The notes below the pieces were generated by a model. It had not been told where the DNA came from. It did no database searches and worked only from the letters and a program-made list of their open reading frames with translations. Made by a program: the position numbers and the translations under genes. DNA of 64,000 bases from Stagnihabitans lacustris (GTDB taxonomy: Bacteria; Pseudomonadota; Alphaproteobacteria; Rhodobacterales; Rhodobacteraceae), in NCBI RefSeq assembly GCF_025950525.1, contig NZ_JAPDGS010000002.1, positions 620,001 through 684,000 on the forward strand, given 5' to 3'. Shown here piece after piece: positions 16,535 through 25,529 of this stretch (its first letter is position 1; each line of letters begins with the position of its first letter).

Positions 16535-16563
16535 TTTACCCCCTGCGCTGCCTTTTCTATAAG
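16535..16563 (+). promoter_or_regulatory. Sigma70-type promoter of ileS
   Basis: TTTACC (16535-16540) and TATAAG (16558-16563) are spaced exactly 17 bp. Transcription would start near 16570, giving a leader of about 98 bases. That leader contains a CCCGGCG/CGCCGGG hairpin before the AAGGA ribosome site. Confidence 0.6.
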
Positions 16564-16667
16564 GCCGCCATGGCATGTCGCGTGTTCATCGCCCGAATTA
16601 GCGGCCCGGCGTCCTGAGGCGCCGGGACCCTTCCGCTATTGCCCTCTCCTTGCAAGGACCGCTGCCG

Positions 16668-19598
16668 ATGAGCACCGAACTTCCCGACTACCGCGACACC
16701 GTCTTTCTGCCCGAGACCGACTTCCCGATGCGCGCTGGCCTGCCCCAGCGCGAGCCCGAATGGCTGGCCCGCTGGGCCCGGATCGGCGTCTATGACCGGC
16801 TGCGCGAGAAGACGGGCCGCAAGGACTTTACACTGCATGACGGCCCTCCCTATGCCAATGGCCACCTGCACATCGGCCACGCGCTGAACAAGGTGCTGAA
16901 GGATATGGTCGTCCGCAGCCAGCAGATGATGGGCCGCGATGCCCGTTATGTGCCGGGTTGGGACTGCCACGGCTTACCGATCGAGTGGAAGATCGAAGAG
17001 CAATACCGCGCCAAGGGGCTGAACAAGGACGACGTGGATATCGTCACCTTCCGCCAGGAATGTCGCAAATTCGCCGAGGGCTGGATCGACATCCAGCGCG
17101 AAGAGTTCAAGCGTCTGGGCGTCACCGGCAATTGGGCGAACCCCTATCTGACGATGGATTTCCACGCCGAAGCCGTCATCGCCGACGAGTTCATGAAGTT
17201 CCTGATGAACGGCGCTTTGTATCAGGGGTCAAAGCCCGTGATGTGGTCTCCGGTCGAGAAAACTGCCCTGGCCGAGGCCGAGGTGGAATATCACGACATC
17301 ACCTCGCATACGATCTGGGTGCGGTTTCCGGTGATGAGCGGTCCGGCGGTCTTCACGAACACGCGGACCGATGTGGTGATCTGGACAACGACGCCCTGGA
17401 CCATCCCGCAGAACCGGGCGATCTCGTTCGGGCCGGGGATCGGTTATGGCCTATACGAGATCATCGGGCGCCCTGAGGAGTCGACGCTGACCATCGGCCA
17501 CCGGGTGATCCTGGCCGACAAGCTGGCCGAAAGCGCCTTTGCCCAGGCCAAGATCAACGGGCCGGAGTTCGTCCGTCGCCTGTGTGACGTGACGCCGGAT
17601 GATCTGGCGGCGATGACCTGCGCGCATCCCTATCGCGGGATTGCCGAAGGCCAGGGCGAGTGGGATTTCGACGTCCCCGTCCTGCCGGGCGACCATGTGA
17701 CCGACGACGCGGGCACGGGGTTTGTCCATACCGCGCCCTCGCATGGCGATGACGACTACCAGATGGGGCTGAAGTTCGGCCTGCCGATGACCTATAACGT
17801 CGAGGCCGATGGCACCTACCGCGCCAGCTTGCCCCTCTTCGGTGGCATGGCGATCCTGCGGTCGGAACCCGATCCCAAGAACAAGCGCAATCCTTGGGAT
17901 GGCGCGGCGAATGTCGCCAATATCAAGGCCTTGGCCGGCGCAGGTGCGCTGTTTGCCAAGGGCACGATGCTGCACTCCTACCCTCATTCCTGGCGCTCCA
18001 AGGCGCCGCTGATCTATCGCAACACGCCGCAGTGGTTTGCCGCCATCGACCGCAAGCTGGATGACGGCCTGGGCAACTATGGCCAGACGATCCGCGAACG
18101 CGCGCTCACCTCGATCCGTGAGCTTGTCACCTTCACCCCGGCCATCGGCAAGAACCGCCTGCAAGCGATGATCGAGAACCGCCCGGATTGGGTGCTGTCG
18201 CGTCAACGCGCCTGGGGCGTGCCGCTGACCTGCTTTGTGAAAAAGGGCGCCCTGCCCTCGGATGCCGATTTCCTGCTGAAGAACCCAGAGGTCAACGCCC
18301 GCATCAAGGCCGCGTTTGAGGCCGAGGGCGCCGATGTCTGGTATGTGCAAGGTTTCAAGGAAAAGGTCCTGGCTGACCTTGCCGATCCGCAGGAATATGA
18401 ACAGGTCAATGACGTGCTGGACGTCTGGTTCGACTCAGGCTCGACCCATGCTTTCGTGCTGCGCGACCGGCCCGATGGGTCAGAGGACGGCATCGCCGAC
18501 TTGTATCTGGAGGGCACCGACCAGCACCGCGGTTGGTTCCATTCCTCCTTGCTGCAGGCCTCGGGCACCAAGGGTCGGGCGCCCTATCGCGGCCTGCTGA
18601 CCCATGGCTTCACGCTGGACGAGAAGGGCATGAAAATGTCCAAATCGCTTGGCAACACGGTCGCCCCCGAAGAGGTCATCAAGGAATACGGCGCCGATAT
18701 CCTGCGGCTTTGGGTGGCCTTGTCGGACTATACCCAGGACCTGCGGATCGGCAAAGAGATCCTGAAGGGCGTGGCCGACAGCTACCGCCGCCTGCGCAAC
18801 ACGATGCGCTATATGTTGGGCGCGCTGCAGGGCTTCGAGACCTCGGAACGGGTCGCGGCCTCGGATATGCCCGAACTGGAACAATGGGTCCTGCACCGCC
18901 TGTCAGAGCTGGATGAGCAGGTCCGCGCGGGTTATCAGGCCTATGACTTCCAGGGCGTGTTTCAAAAGCTGTTCACCTTTGCGACCACGGATCTGTCAGC
19001 CTTTTACTTCGACATCCGCAAGGACGCGCTGTATTGCGACGCGCCCTCGTCGCTGACCCGCCGCGCCTGCCGCACCGTGCTAGAGGCGCTGTATGACCGG
19101 CTGACCACCTGGATGGCCCCGATCCTGGTCTTTACGACCGAGGAAGTCTGGCTTTGCCGCCACCCGGGCGCGGACTCGTCGGTCCACCTGCAAGACCTGC
19201 CCGAAACGCCCGCATCCTGGCGCAACGAGGCGCTGGCCGCGAAATGGGAGGGCATCCGTCAGGTCCGCCGCACCGTCACTGGCGCGCTGGAGGTGCAGCG
19301 CACGGCCAAGGTGATCGGCGCCAGCCTGGAGGCGGCGCCTGTCGTGCATGTCACGGATACCGCGATCCTGGCCGCGCTGAAGTCGGTGAATTTCGCCGAT
19401 CTTTGCATCACCAGCGGCTTGCAGCTGACCGCCGACCCCGAACCGCCCGAGGCCTTCCGCCTGCCCGAAATCCCCGGCGTCGGCGTGGTTTTCGAACACG
19501 CCCCCGGCCAAAAATGCCAGCGCTGCTGGAAGGTTCTGCCGGATGTCGGGACGCACAAGCACCCCGGCACCTGCGCCCGCTGCGACGCGGCTTTGTAA
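16668..19598 (+). CDS. ileS: Isoleucyl-tRNA synthetase
   Basis: A 976-residue class I aminoacyl-tRNA synthetase that charges tRNA-Ile and edits misactivated valine. The HIGH-type signature HLHIGH is at residues 66-71 and KMSKS at 656-660. The editing (CP1) insert lies between them, and a C-terminal zinc-binding segment with two Cys pairs (CQRCW, CARC) ends the protein. The MSTELPDYRD start at 16668 follows AAGGA. The in-frame start 18 bases earlier overlaps the ribosome site and is less likely. A sigma70-like promoter lies upstream and an intrinsic terminator directly downstream, so it is probably monocistronic. Confidence 0.97.
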   Translation: MSTELPDYRDTVFLPETDFPMRAGLPQREPEWLARWARIGVYDRLREKTGRKDFTLHDGPPYANGHLHIGHALNKVLKDMVVRSQQMMGRDARYVPGWDCHGLPIEWKIEEQYRAKGLNKDDVDIVTFRQECRKFAEGWIDIQREEFKRLGVTGNWANPYLTMDFHAEAVIADEFMKFLMNGALYQGSKPVMWSPVEKTALAEAEVEYHDITSHTIWVRFPVMSGPAVFTNTRTDVVIWTTTPWTIPQNRAISFGPGIGYGLYEIIGRPEESTLTIGHRVILADKLAESAFAQAKINGPEFVRRLCDVTPDDLAAMTCAHPYRGIAEGQGEWDFDVPVLPGDHVTDDAGTGFVHTAPSHGDDDYQMGLKFGLPMTYNVEADGTYRASLPLFGGMAILRSEPDPKNKRNPWDGAANVANIKALAGAGALFAKGTMLHSYPHSWRSKAPLIYRNTPQWFAAIDRKLDDGLGNYGQTIRERALTSIRELVTFTPAIGKNRLQAMIENRPDWVLSRQRAWGVPLTCFVKKGALPSDADFLLKNPEVNARIKAAFEAEGADVWYVQGFKEKVLADLADPQEYEQVNDVLDVWFDSGSTHAFVLRDRPDGSEDGIADLYLEGTDQHRGWFHSSLLQASGTKGRAPYRGLLTHGFTLDEKGMKMSKSLGNTVAPEEVIKEYGADILRLWVALSDYTQDLRIGKEILKGVADSYRRLRNTMRYMLGALQGFETSERVAASDMPELEQWVLHRLSELDEQVRAGYQAYDFQGVFQKLFTFATTDLSAFYFDIRKDALYCDAPSSLTRRACRTVLEALYDRLTTWMAPILVFTTEEVWLCRHPGADSSVHLQDLPETPASWRNEALAAKWEGIRQVRRTVTGALEVQRTAKVIGASLEAAPVVHVTDTAILAALKSVNFADLCITSGLQLTADPEPPEAFRLPEIPGVGVVFEHAPGQKCQRCWKVLPDVGTHKHPGTCARCDAAL

Positions 19599-19604
19599 CC
19601 CAAG

Positions 19605-19628
19605 GGGGGCCCCAGCGGCCCCCTTTTT
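19605..19628 (+). terminator. Intrinsic terminator of ileS
   Basis: GGGGGCC, a 5-nt loop, GGCCCCC and TTTTT follow the ileS stop by six bases. A-T pairs just outside the stem extend it. Confidence 0.85.
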
Positions 19629-19658
19629 CATGCGCCCTCCCCCTTTGCGAAAGATCCC

Positions 19659-20237
19659 ATGCGTTACGCCCTGATCCTGACCCTTGCGGCCTCTCCGGCC
19701 TTGGCGGCCCCTTCGGACGACGCGGCCCTGGCCTATTTCAAAGCCGCCCATGCCACCTTTTGCGTTTCCGCGCTGGACGAGGCGGGCAACCTGATCACCC
19801 CGGCCACCCGATACGACCTGAAGGTGCCCACCGGGCTTGGCGACACCCAGGACCTGACGCTGTGGCACTTTGGCTGCTCGATGGGGGCCTATAATGCCGC
19901 AGATATCTTCCTGACCTGGACGGATTACGACGGCTTCGTCACCGCAAGCTTTGCCCGACCCGAGCTGAATGTGGTGACGGAAAATCCCGAGGACCCGGAA
20001 AGCAAGGTCCTGTCGGTCGATATCATCGGCTGGACCGCCGATCCGGTGGCGATGAACCCGCAGTTCGACCCCGCGACGCTGACCCTGACGACCTATTCCG
20101 CCTGGCGCGGGATTGGCGATGCCTTTGACGGCGCGACCTATGTGCTGACCCAGGGCCATTTCCGCCTGACCCGCCATGAGGTCGACGCAAGCTATGACGG
20201 CGCGCAAAGCCCGCATGTGCTGTATGCCGCGCCCTAG
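19659..20237 (+). CDS. Putative secreted protein of unknown function
   Basis: A 192-residue protein with a good signal peptide (MRYALILTLAASPALAAP). The mature part is acidic, contains two cysteines (in ATFCVSALD and WHFGCSMGAYN) that may form a disulfide, and has many aromatic residues. The pattern resembles small DUF1176-like periplasmic proteins, but I cannot assign it with confidence. It follows the ileS terminator and overlaps the start of the ogt gene, so the two may be cotranscribed. No catalytic motif was recognised. Confidence 0.75.
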   Translation: MRYALILTLAASPALAAPSDDAALAYFKAAHATFCVSALDEAGNLITPATRYDLKVPTGLGDTQDLTLWHFGCSMGAYNAADIFLTWTDYDGFVTASFARPELNVVTENPEDPESKVLSVDIIGWTADPVAMNPQFDPATLTLTTYSAWRGIGDAFDGATYVLTQGHFRLTRHEVDASYDGAQSPHVLYAAP

Positions 20238-20667
20238 CACGCTGGTCACGCCGTTGGGCCCGGTCAGCCTGTCCGAGACCGAAGCCGGGATCAGCGCGCT
20301 GCATTGGACCGAGGGGCACCAAAGCTCTCCCCTGATCGCCGAGGCCCTGGCGCAGCTGGAGGCCTGGTTCGCCGGCCGGCTTGAGGTCTTTGACCTGGCC
20401 CTGGACTTTCGCCCCGGCCTGACCGGCACGGTGCAACGGGCGATGGGGCAGATCCCGCGCGGCCAGACCCTGACCTATGGCCAGATCGCGCGCCAGGTCG
20501 GCGCCCCGCCGCAGGCCGTGGGTCAGGCCTGTGGCGCCAATCCGCTGCCCTTGATCGTGCCCTGCCACCGGGTTCTGGGCGCCAAGGGCCTTGGCGGCTT
20601 TTCGGCTCCGGGTGGGGTCGAGGCCAAGATCTGGCTCTTGCGGCACGAGGGCGCCTTGATGGTGTAA
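20224..20667 (+). CDS. ogt: Methylated-DNA--[protein]-cysteine S-methyltransferase
   Basis: A 147-residue DNA repair protein that removes O6-alkyl groups from guanine by suicide transfer to a cysteine. The active-site PCHR is in LPLIVPCHRVLG, preceded by the GQIPRGQTLTYGQIARQVG helix-turn-helix that binds DNA. The N-terminal domain is short, as in Ogt without an Ada domain. The ATG at 20224 overlaps the preceding gene by 14 bases. Two earlier in-frame ATGs are possible but would lengthen the overlap. Confidence 0.93.
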   Translation: MPRPSTLVTPLGPVSLSETEAGISALHWTEGHQSSPLIAEALAQLEAWFAGRLEVFDLALDFRPGLTGTVQRAMGQIPRGQTLTYGQIARQVGAPPQAVGQACGANPLPLIVPCHRVLGAKGLGGFSAPGGVEAKIWLLRHEGALMV

Positions 20668-20683
20668 CCGTTTACCGTAAACG
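20664..20683. promoter_or_regulatory. Candidate operator upstream of the MFS transporter
   Basis: CGTTTAC-C-GTAAACG at 20669-20683 is a perfect 7-bp inverted repeat around one base. The overlapping GTAACCGTTTAC (20664-20675) differs by one base from the LacI-family-like GTAAACGTTTAC. It overlaps the ogt stop and lies 111 bp before the MFS start, a good place for a repressor. The regulator is not encoded next to it. Confidence 0.5.
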
Positions 20684-20793
20684 TTACAGTTTTCCGCCCG
20701 CCCGTCACAAAACGTGAAAAACCAAAGCATCGCCAATCCCTTCCGGGGGGCGCCCCCACCCGCTATGCAGGGCCGAACCGAGGGGGATGGATG

Positions 20794-21951
20794 ATGCGCG
20801 CGGAAAATGCCGGGATGGGCCGTTGGGCCGTCGCTGCCCTGTTTTTGATCAACGGCTTCAACATGGGGGCCTGGGCCACGCAGATCCCTCAGATGATGGA
20901 GCGCCACCAGATCGGTGAAAGCGACATGGGCAAGCTGATCGTCATGGTCGGCGTGGGCGCGGTGTCGGCGATGATCTTTGCCGGCAAGCTGATCGCCGCG
21001 CATGGGTCGCGCAAGATGGTGCTGATCTTTGCCCTGTGCTTCATCCCCATGTTCCCCCTGATGATCCTGGCGCCCTCACCCTGGCTGGCGGTGCCCTTCC
21101 TGTTCCTGTTCGGCGCCTTTGGCGGCTGCATGGATGTGGCGATGAACGCCAATGCGGTGGCAGTCGAACAAAAGCTTGGCCGGGCGATCATGTCCTCGTC
21201 GCATGGCTTCTGGAGCCTGGGCGGCTTTATCGGCGGCGCGCTGGGGGGGGCGGTCATCGACCGTTACGGCTTTGCGGCGCAGGCCCTGGGGGTGGCGGGT
21301 CTTTGCGCGCTGACCCTGGCACTGGTGGCGCGCCATGTCGTGGAGGACCCCCCGCATGAGGGCGCGACCAAGCCCAAGGCGCAGATGTTCCCCCGCGTGG
21401 CGGTGCTGTATCTGCTGGGGGCCATGGCGCTGTTTTCCATGGTGCCCGAGGGCGCGGTGCTGGATTGGGCGGCGGTCTATGTGCGCGACGAGCTTGGCGC
21501 GGGGCTGACGGCGGCGGGCCTGGCCTTTGGGCTGTTTTCCGGCGCCATGGCGGTGATGCGCTTTTTGGGCGACGCGGTGCGCAACCGGTTCGGCGCCGTG
21601 ACGACGCTGCGCTATTCGGGGATCATCGGCGGCCTTGGCATCCTGGCCGGAGCCATGGCACCCACTCCCGAGATCGCCATCGCGGGCTTTGCCTTTGCCG
21701 GCATCGGGGTGGCCAATATGGTGCCGATCATGTTTTCGGCCGCGGGCAACTACCCCGGATTGCCAATGGGCTCCGGCATCGCGACCACGACGATGATCGG
21801 CTATACCGGCTATCTGCTGGCGCCTGGCATCATCGGGTTCATCGCCGAACATGTCGGGTTCCGCTATACCTATGGCGCGGTGGCGCTTTTGCTGCTGCTG
21901 GTCGCGGGTCTGGCCTCCAAGGCTCAGGCCGCCGATGGGGTCAAAGCCTAG
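20794..21951 (+). CDS. MFS transporter (YbjJ-like)
   Basis: A 385-residue major facilitator superfamily protein with twelve hydrophobic segments. The N-terminal FLINGFNMGAWATQIPQM and the middle SSSHGFWSLGGFIGGALGG resemble the YbjJ-like group of sugar/metabolite MFS carriers. A GAGGGGG ribosome site ends seven bases before the ATG at 20794; the ATG at 20791 is an alternative. A strong inverted repeat lies upstream and likely regulates it. It is followed by a separate operon promoter. The substrate is unknown. Confidence 0.87.
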   Translation: MRAENAGMGRWAVAALFLINGFNMGAWATQIPQMMERHQIGESDMGKLIVMVGVGAVSAMIFAGKLIAAHGSRKMVLIFALCFIPMFPLMILAPSPWLAVPFLFLFGAFGGCMDVAMNANAVAVEQKLGRAIMSSSHGFWSLGGFIGGALGGAVIDRYGFAAQALGVAGLCALTLALVARHVVEDPPHEGATKPKAQMFPRVAVLYLLGAMALFSMVPEGAVLDWAAVYVRDELGAGLTAAGLAFGLFSGAMAVMRFLGDAVRNRFGAVTTLRYSGIIGGLGILAGAMAPTPEIAIAGFAFAGIGVANMVPIMFSAAGNYPGLPMGSGIATTTMIGYTGYLLAPGIIGFIAEHVGFRYTYGAVALLLLLVAGLASKAQAADGVKA

Positions 21952-21993
21952 GCAAGCGGCTTTCCCTGACCGTGGCGCCGCGGGTTTTGCTTG

Positions 21994-22021
21994 CTTAACG
22001 CTGGCGGCGGTTCAATATGAT
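21994..22021 (+). promoter_or_regulatory. Putative promoter of the polyamine-type transporter operon
   Basis: CTTAAC (21994-21999) and TATGAT (22016-22021) are spaced 16 bp. A GCCGCC/GGCGGC hairpin (22032-22049) stands in the short leader before the GGGAGAG ribosome site. The -10 is good, the -35 weak. Confidence 0.4.
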
Positions 22022-22064
22022 CAAATGAATCGCCGCCCGCAGAGGCGGCCTCAGGGAGAGTGAC

Positions 22065-23195
22065 ATGCTGAAACATCTGATCACCACGGCGCTGACCGTC
22101 AGCCTGACCGCCACGCCGATCCTGGCCCAAGAGGCCGAGGGCGAATTGTCCATCGTCGCCTGGCCCGGCTATATCGAGCGCGGCGAAAGCGATGCGGCCT
22201 ATGACTGGATCACCAAGTTCGAGGCGGCTTCGGGCTGCAAGGTCTCGGTGAAGACGGCGGGCACCAGTGACGAGATGGTGTCCTTGATGAATCAGGGCGG
22301 GTTTGACCTTGTCACCGCTTCGGGCGATGCGACCTTGCGGCTGATCGCGGGCAAAAAGGTGCAGCCGATCGACATCACGCAGATCGCCTCCTGGGCCAAG
22401 ATCGACGACCGGCTGAAGGAGTCGCCCTGGCACACGGTGGACGGCGTCCATTACGGGGTTCCCTATCAGTGGGGCGCCAATGTGCTGATGTATAACACCG
22501 AGGTCTTCCCGACCGCGCCGACCTCGTGGTCGGTGGTGTTCGATGCCCAGGACCTGCCCGATGGCAAGCCCAACAAGGGCCGCGTCCAGGCCTTTGACGG
22601 CCCGATCTATATCGCCGATGCCGCGATCTATCTGAAGGCGACCAAGCCGGAACTGGGCATCACCGACCCCTATGCCCTGACGCAGGCGCAATATGACGCC
22701 GCGCTGGCGCTGTTGCGCGGTCAGCGCGACCTGGTCAGCCGCTATTGGCACGATGCGGCGGTGCAGGTCGATGACTTCAAGAACGAGGGGCTGGTGGCCT
22801 CTTCTTCCTGGCCCTATCAGGTCAACCTGTTGAAATCCGAGGGCGCCAAGGTCGAACAGACCATCCCGGCCGAGGGCGCGACGGGCTGGGCGGATTCCTT
22901 GATGCTGGCCACCGACAGCGCCCATCCGGTCTGCGCCTACAAGTTCTTTGAACACGCGCTGTCGTCGAACCTGCAAAGCGATTTGTCGGTCTGGTTCGGT
23001 TCGGTGCCGGTGGTGCCGGCGGCTTGCACGGATGGGTCGGGGATGCAGACGGCCGAGGGCTGTGCGGCCAATGGGTCGGACTTCTTCGACAAGATCGCCT
23101 TCTGGCGCACGCCGGTGGCCGAATGTGCGGCAGGCACCTGCGTGCCCTATCGCCAGTGGGTCGAGGATTACATCGCCATCATCGGCAACAACTGA
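22065..23195 (+). CDS. ABC transporter substrate-binding protein, spermidine/putrescine type
   Basis: A 376-residue periplasmic binding protein with a signal peptide (about residues 1-21, ending ILAQ). The mature start ELSIVAWPGYIERGESD and the GYIERGE, GTSDEMVSLM and YGVPYQWGANVLMYNTEVF blocks are typical of PotD/PotF-like proteins. Cysteines near the C-terminus probably form disulfides. It is first in an operon with an ATPase and two permeases. Polyamine uptake is the likely role, but close relatives also bind other amines or thiamine-like compounds. Confidence 0.88.
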   Translation: MLKHLITTALTVSLTATPILAQEAEGELSIVAWPGYIERGESDAAYDWITKFEAASGCKVSVKTAGTSDEMVSLMNQGGFDLVTASGDATLRLIAGKKVQPIDITQIASWAKIDDRLKESPWHTVDGVHYGVPYQWGANVLMYNTEVFPTAPTSWSVVFDAQDLPDGKPNKGRVQAFDGPIYIADAAIYLKATKPELGITDPYALTQAQYDAALALLRGQRDLVSRYWHDAAVQVDDFKNEGLVASSSWPYQVNLLKSEGAKVEQTIPAEGATGWADSLMLATDSAHPVCAYKFFEHALSSNLQSDLSVWFGSVPVVPAACTDGSGMQTAEGCAANGSDFFDKIAFWRTPVAECAAGTCVPYRQWVEDYIAIIGNN

Positions 23196-23245
23196 CCTTG
23201 GACGCGCGCCCCCCGTGGGCGCGCGCCACGCAAGGGGAAGAGTCC

Positions 23246-24238
23246 ATGCCCGCCGTCCAATTCCAAGCCGTCTCGCGGCATTTCCCCTCGTCGCGCGGTC
23301 TGGTCCGGGCGGTGGATGCGGTTGATCTGACGATTGCCGAAGGGTCGTTTTTCGCCATGCTGGGGCCTTCGGGGTCGGGCAAGACGACCTGTCTGCGGCT
23401 GATCTCGGGGTTCGAAAGCCCGACCTCTGGCCGCGTCCGCATCTTTGGCGAGGATGTCAGTCAGGTGCCGCCCCATCTGCGCAACGTGAACACCGTCTTT
23501 CAGGATTACGCGCTGTTTCCCCATCTGAATGTGCGCGACAATGTGGCCTATGGGCTGATGGTCAAGGGCGTGGCCCGCGCCAAGCGCTATGCCGAGGCCG
23601 AAGAGATGCTGGCCCTGGTCAAGCTGGACGGTTACGGCGACCGCAAGCCGGGCCAGCTTTCGGGCGGCCAAAGGCAGCGGGTCGCGCTGGCGCGGGCCTT
23701 GGTGAACAAGCCCCGGGTGCTGTTGCTGGACGAACCTCTGGGCGCCCTGGATCTGAAACTGCGCGAGGCGATGCAAGACGAGTTGAAGGCGCTGCAGCAC
23801 CGGCTTGGCATCACCTTTGTCTTCGTGACCCATGACCAGCACGAGGCCCTGTCGATGGCCGACAGCCTGGCGGTGTTCTCCGAAGGGCGTATCGCCCAGA
23901 TCGGCACGCCGGAAGAGGTCTATGCAAGGCCCCGCTCCCGTTTCGTGGCCGATTTCGTCGGCTCGGCCAATGTGTTGCCGCCCGAGCTGACCCTCGCGCT
24001 TGGTGGCCCCAAAGCCTGGTCCGCGCTGCGCCCCGAAGCCCTGTCATTGGTCCCCACGGGCCTGCAAGGCATCGTCACCAGCCTGCGCTATCAAGGGTCC
24101 GCCACCCGCGTGGCCGTGCAACTGATGGGCCAGGAGGTCGCGGCCCTGATCCCCGCAGGTGCGCCCCTGCCAGAGCCCGGCCAAGCCACCGCCCTCAGCT
24201 TCGCCCCTGGCGCCCTGCATGTGATGGAGGCGCCATGA
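23246..24238 (+). CDS. ABC transporter ATP-binding protein, PotA type
   Basis: A 330-residue ATPase that powers the adjacent transporter. Walker A GPSGSGKTT is at residues 40-48, followed by a Q-loop in VFQDYALFPHLNV, the LSGGQRQRVALARAL signature and Walker B LLLDEPLGALD. A C-terminal TOBE/OB-fold regulatory domain spans about 255-330, as in PotA and other importers. The ATG at 23246 follows AAGGGGAAG. It is 50 bp downstream of the binding protein. Unusually for these operons, a 358 bp repeat-bearing spacer separates it from the first permease gene. Confidence 0.93.
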   Translation: MPAVQFQAVSRHFPSSRGLVRAVDAVDLTIAEGSFFAMLGPSGSGKTTCLRLISGFESPTSGRVRIFGEDVSQVPPHLRNVNTVFQDYALFPHLNVRDNVAYGLMVKGVARAKRYAEAEEMLALVKLDGYGDRKPGQLSGGQRQRVALARALVNKPRVLLLDEPLGALDLKLREAMQDELKALQHRLGITFVFVTHDQHEALSMADSLAVFSEGRIAQIGTPEEVYARPRSRFVADFVGSANVLPPELTLALGGPKAWSALRPEALSLVPTGLQGIVTSLRYQGSATRVAVQLMGQEVAALIPAGAPLPEPGQATALSFAPGALHVMEAP

Positions 24239-24267
24239 GCGGCCCAAGCCTGGTCCATTTGCAAGCC

Positions 24268-24322
24268 CCGGGGAGGCTCTGCCTCCCCGGACCCCACCGG
24301 AATATTTGGGTCAGTATGAAAG
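24268..24322 (+). repeat. Dispersed intergenic repeat copy 3 (hairpin plus core)
   Basis: A perfect 10-bp stem CCGGGGAGGC/GCCTCCCCGG with TCT loop (24268-24290), an ACCCCACC spacer and the core at 24299-24322. It lies 29 bases after the ATPase gene stop in the same orientation. Confidence 0.8.
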
Positions 24323-24524
24323 ACACGCCGCGCCAGGACTGCCCTGCCTGGCCTAAGGTTGGCCGCCCCGCTTGGCCCGCCCGCGTTGAACTGGCTCTTT
24401 ACCCCGGGCCAGCGGATTTGGGTGTCAAGTTCGGCCCCCGCACAAACGTCAGGCGTGAGGAACCGGGCCGCACCACCGGGCGCCGCGTTGCCGCCCCGTC
24501 CCATCGGTCGCGCGCCCTCTTTCC

Positions 24525-24575
24525 CTTTCATACTGGCCCAAATACTCCGGGGGTGAAGGGGGCAGCGCCCCCTTC
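24525..24575 (-). repeat. Dispersed intergenic repeat copy 4 (inverted)
   Basis: On the minus strand, the hairpin GAAGGGGGC/GCCCCCTTC with a 3-nt loop (24555-24575) is followed by ACCCCC and the core at 24525-24548. It faces copy 3 across 202 bp and runs against the direction of the operon, so it cannot be this operon's 3' end. Confidence 0.8.
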
Positions 24576-24596
24576 GGTGTCCGCAAGGGCCCACTC

Positions 24597-25529
24597 ATGA
24601 CGGCGATCCTCCCCGTCCGCGGCCTGGCCGACAGGCTGACCGCGCTGTTCTGGCGCCATCCGCGGTTCTTGACTGCGCTGCTGCTGGCCCCGCCGCTGTT
24701 TTGGCTGGTCGCTGTCTATATCGGATCGCTGGCCGCCCTTTTGTGGCAGGGCTTCTATTCGGTCGACGACTTCTCGGGCCTGGTGGTCGAGGAGTTCACG
24801 CTCTCGACCTATGCCAGCCTGTTCAAACCTGCCAACCTGTCGATCCTGTGGCGCACGGTGTCGATGGCCGGGGCCGTCACCATCGCCTCGGCCGTCCTGG
24901 CCTTTCCCATCGCCTGGTATGCCGCGCGCCATGCCAAGGGGCGCTGGAAGGCGGTCTTCTACCTCGGCGTCATGCTGCCCTTGTGGTCGTCCTACCTGGT
25001 CAAGGTCTATGCTTGGAAGCTGATCCTCGCGAAGGAGGGCATCCTCTCCTGGGCAGCCGAGGCCAGCCACACGACCCCCGTGCTGGAGGCCGTCTTGTCC
25101 CTTCCAGTGATCGGCGGGCCGTCGCTTTCGACCTCTTACTTGGGCATGTTCCTTGTCTTTACCTATGTCTGGTTGCCCTACATGATCTTGCCCTTGCAAG
25201 CCGCGCTGGAGCGCGTGCCGCAAAGCCTGCTGGAGGCTTCAAGCGATCTGGGGGCCACGGGGCGTCAGACGCTGTGGCGGGTGATCCTGCCCTTGGCCAT
25301 GCCGGGGATGGTGGCGGGGTCGATTTTTACCTTCTCCTTGACGCTGGGTGATTACATCATCCCCCAGATCATCGGCAATTCGGCCAGCTTCATCGGCATG
25401 GCGGTCTATCAGTTGCAGGGCACGGCGGGGAACCTGCCGCTGGCTGCGGCCTTTTCGGTCGTGCCGATCCTGATCATGCTGGTCTATCTGGGGATTGCCC
25501 GCCGCCTGGGGGCTTTTGATGCGCTCTGA
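24597..25529 (+). CDS. ABC transporter permease, PotB type
   Basis: A 310-residue inner-membrane permease with six hydrophobic segments and the EAA cytoplasmic loop ([32 protein letters not shown]) that docks the ATPase. The N-terminal hydrophobic segment and size match PotB-type subunits of polyamine importers. The ATG at 24597 lies close behind the reverse repeat copy. The stop overlaps the second permease gene by 11 bases, so those two are translationally coupled. Confidence 0.92.
   Translation: MTAILPVRGLADRLTALFWRHPRFLTALLLAPPLFWLVAVYIGSLAALLWQGFYSVDDFSGLVVEEFTLSTYASLFKPANLSILWRTVSMAGAVTIASAVLAFPIAWYAARHAKGRWKAVFYLGVMLPLWSSYLVKVYAWKLILAKEGILSWAAEASHTTPVLEAVLSLPVIGGPSLSTSYLGMFLVFTYVWLPYMILPLQAALERVPQSLLEASSDLGATGRQTLWRVILPLAMPGMVAGSIFTFSLTLGDYIIPQIIGNSASFIGMAVYQLQGTAGNLPLAAAFSVVPILIMLVYLGIARRLGAFDAL

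Larger units (their letters stand above)
24239..24596. other. 358-bp spacer splitting the transporter operon, flanked by inverted repeat copies
   Basis: No coding frame with a ribosome site is recognised. A forward copy of the dispersed element (24268-24322) lies near the left end and a reverse copy (24525-24575) near the right end, with 202 bp between the cores. Both neighbouring genes are on the plus strand and the permease start at 24597 follows directly. The layout suggests insertion or recombination between element copies within a once compact operon. Confidence 0.65.

Noticed and set aside
24091..24594. Protein-coding gene on the minus strand within the transporter operon spacer
   Set aside because: The frame runs through the dispersed repeat copies (giving typical spurious text such as FHTDPNIP) and into the ATPase gene; no ribosome site.
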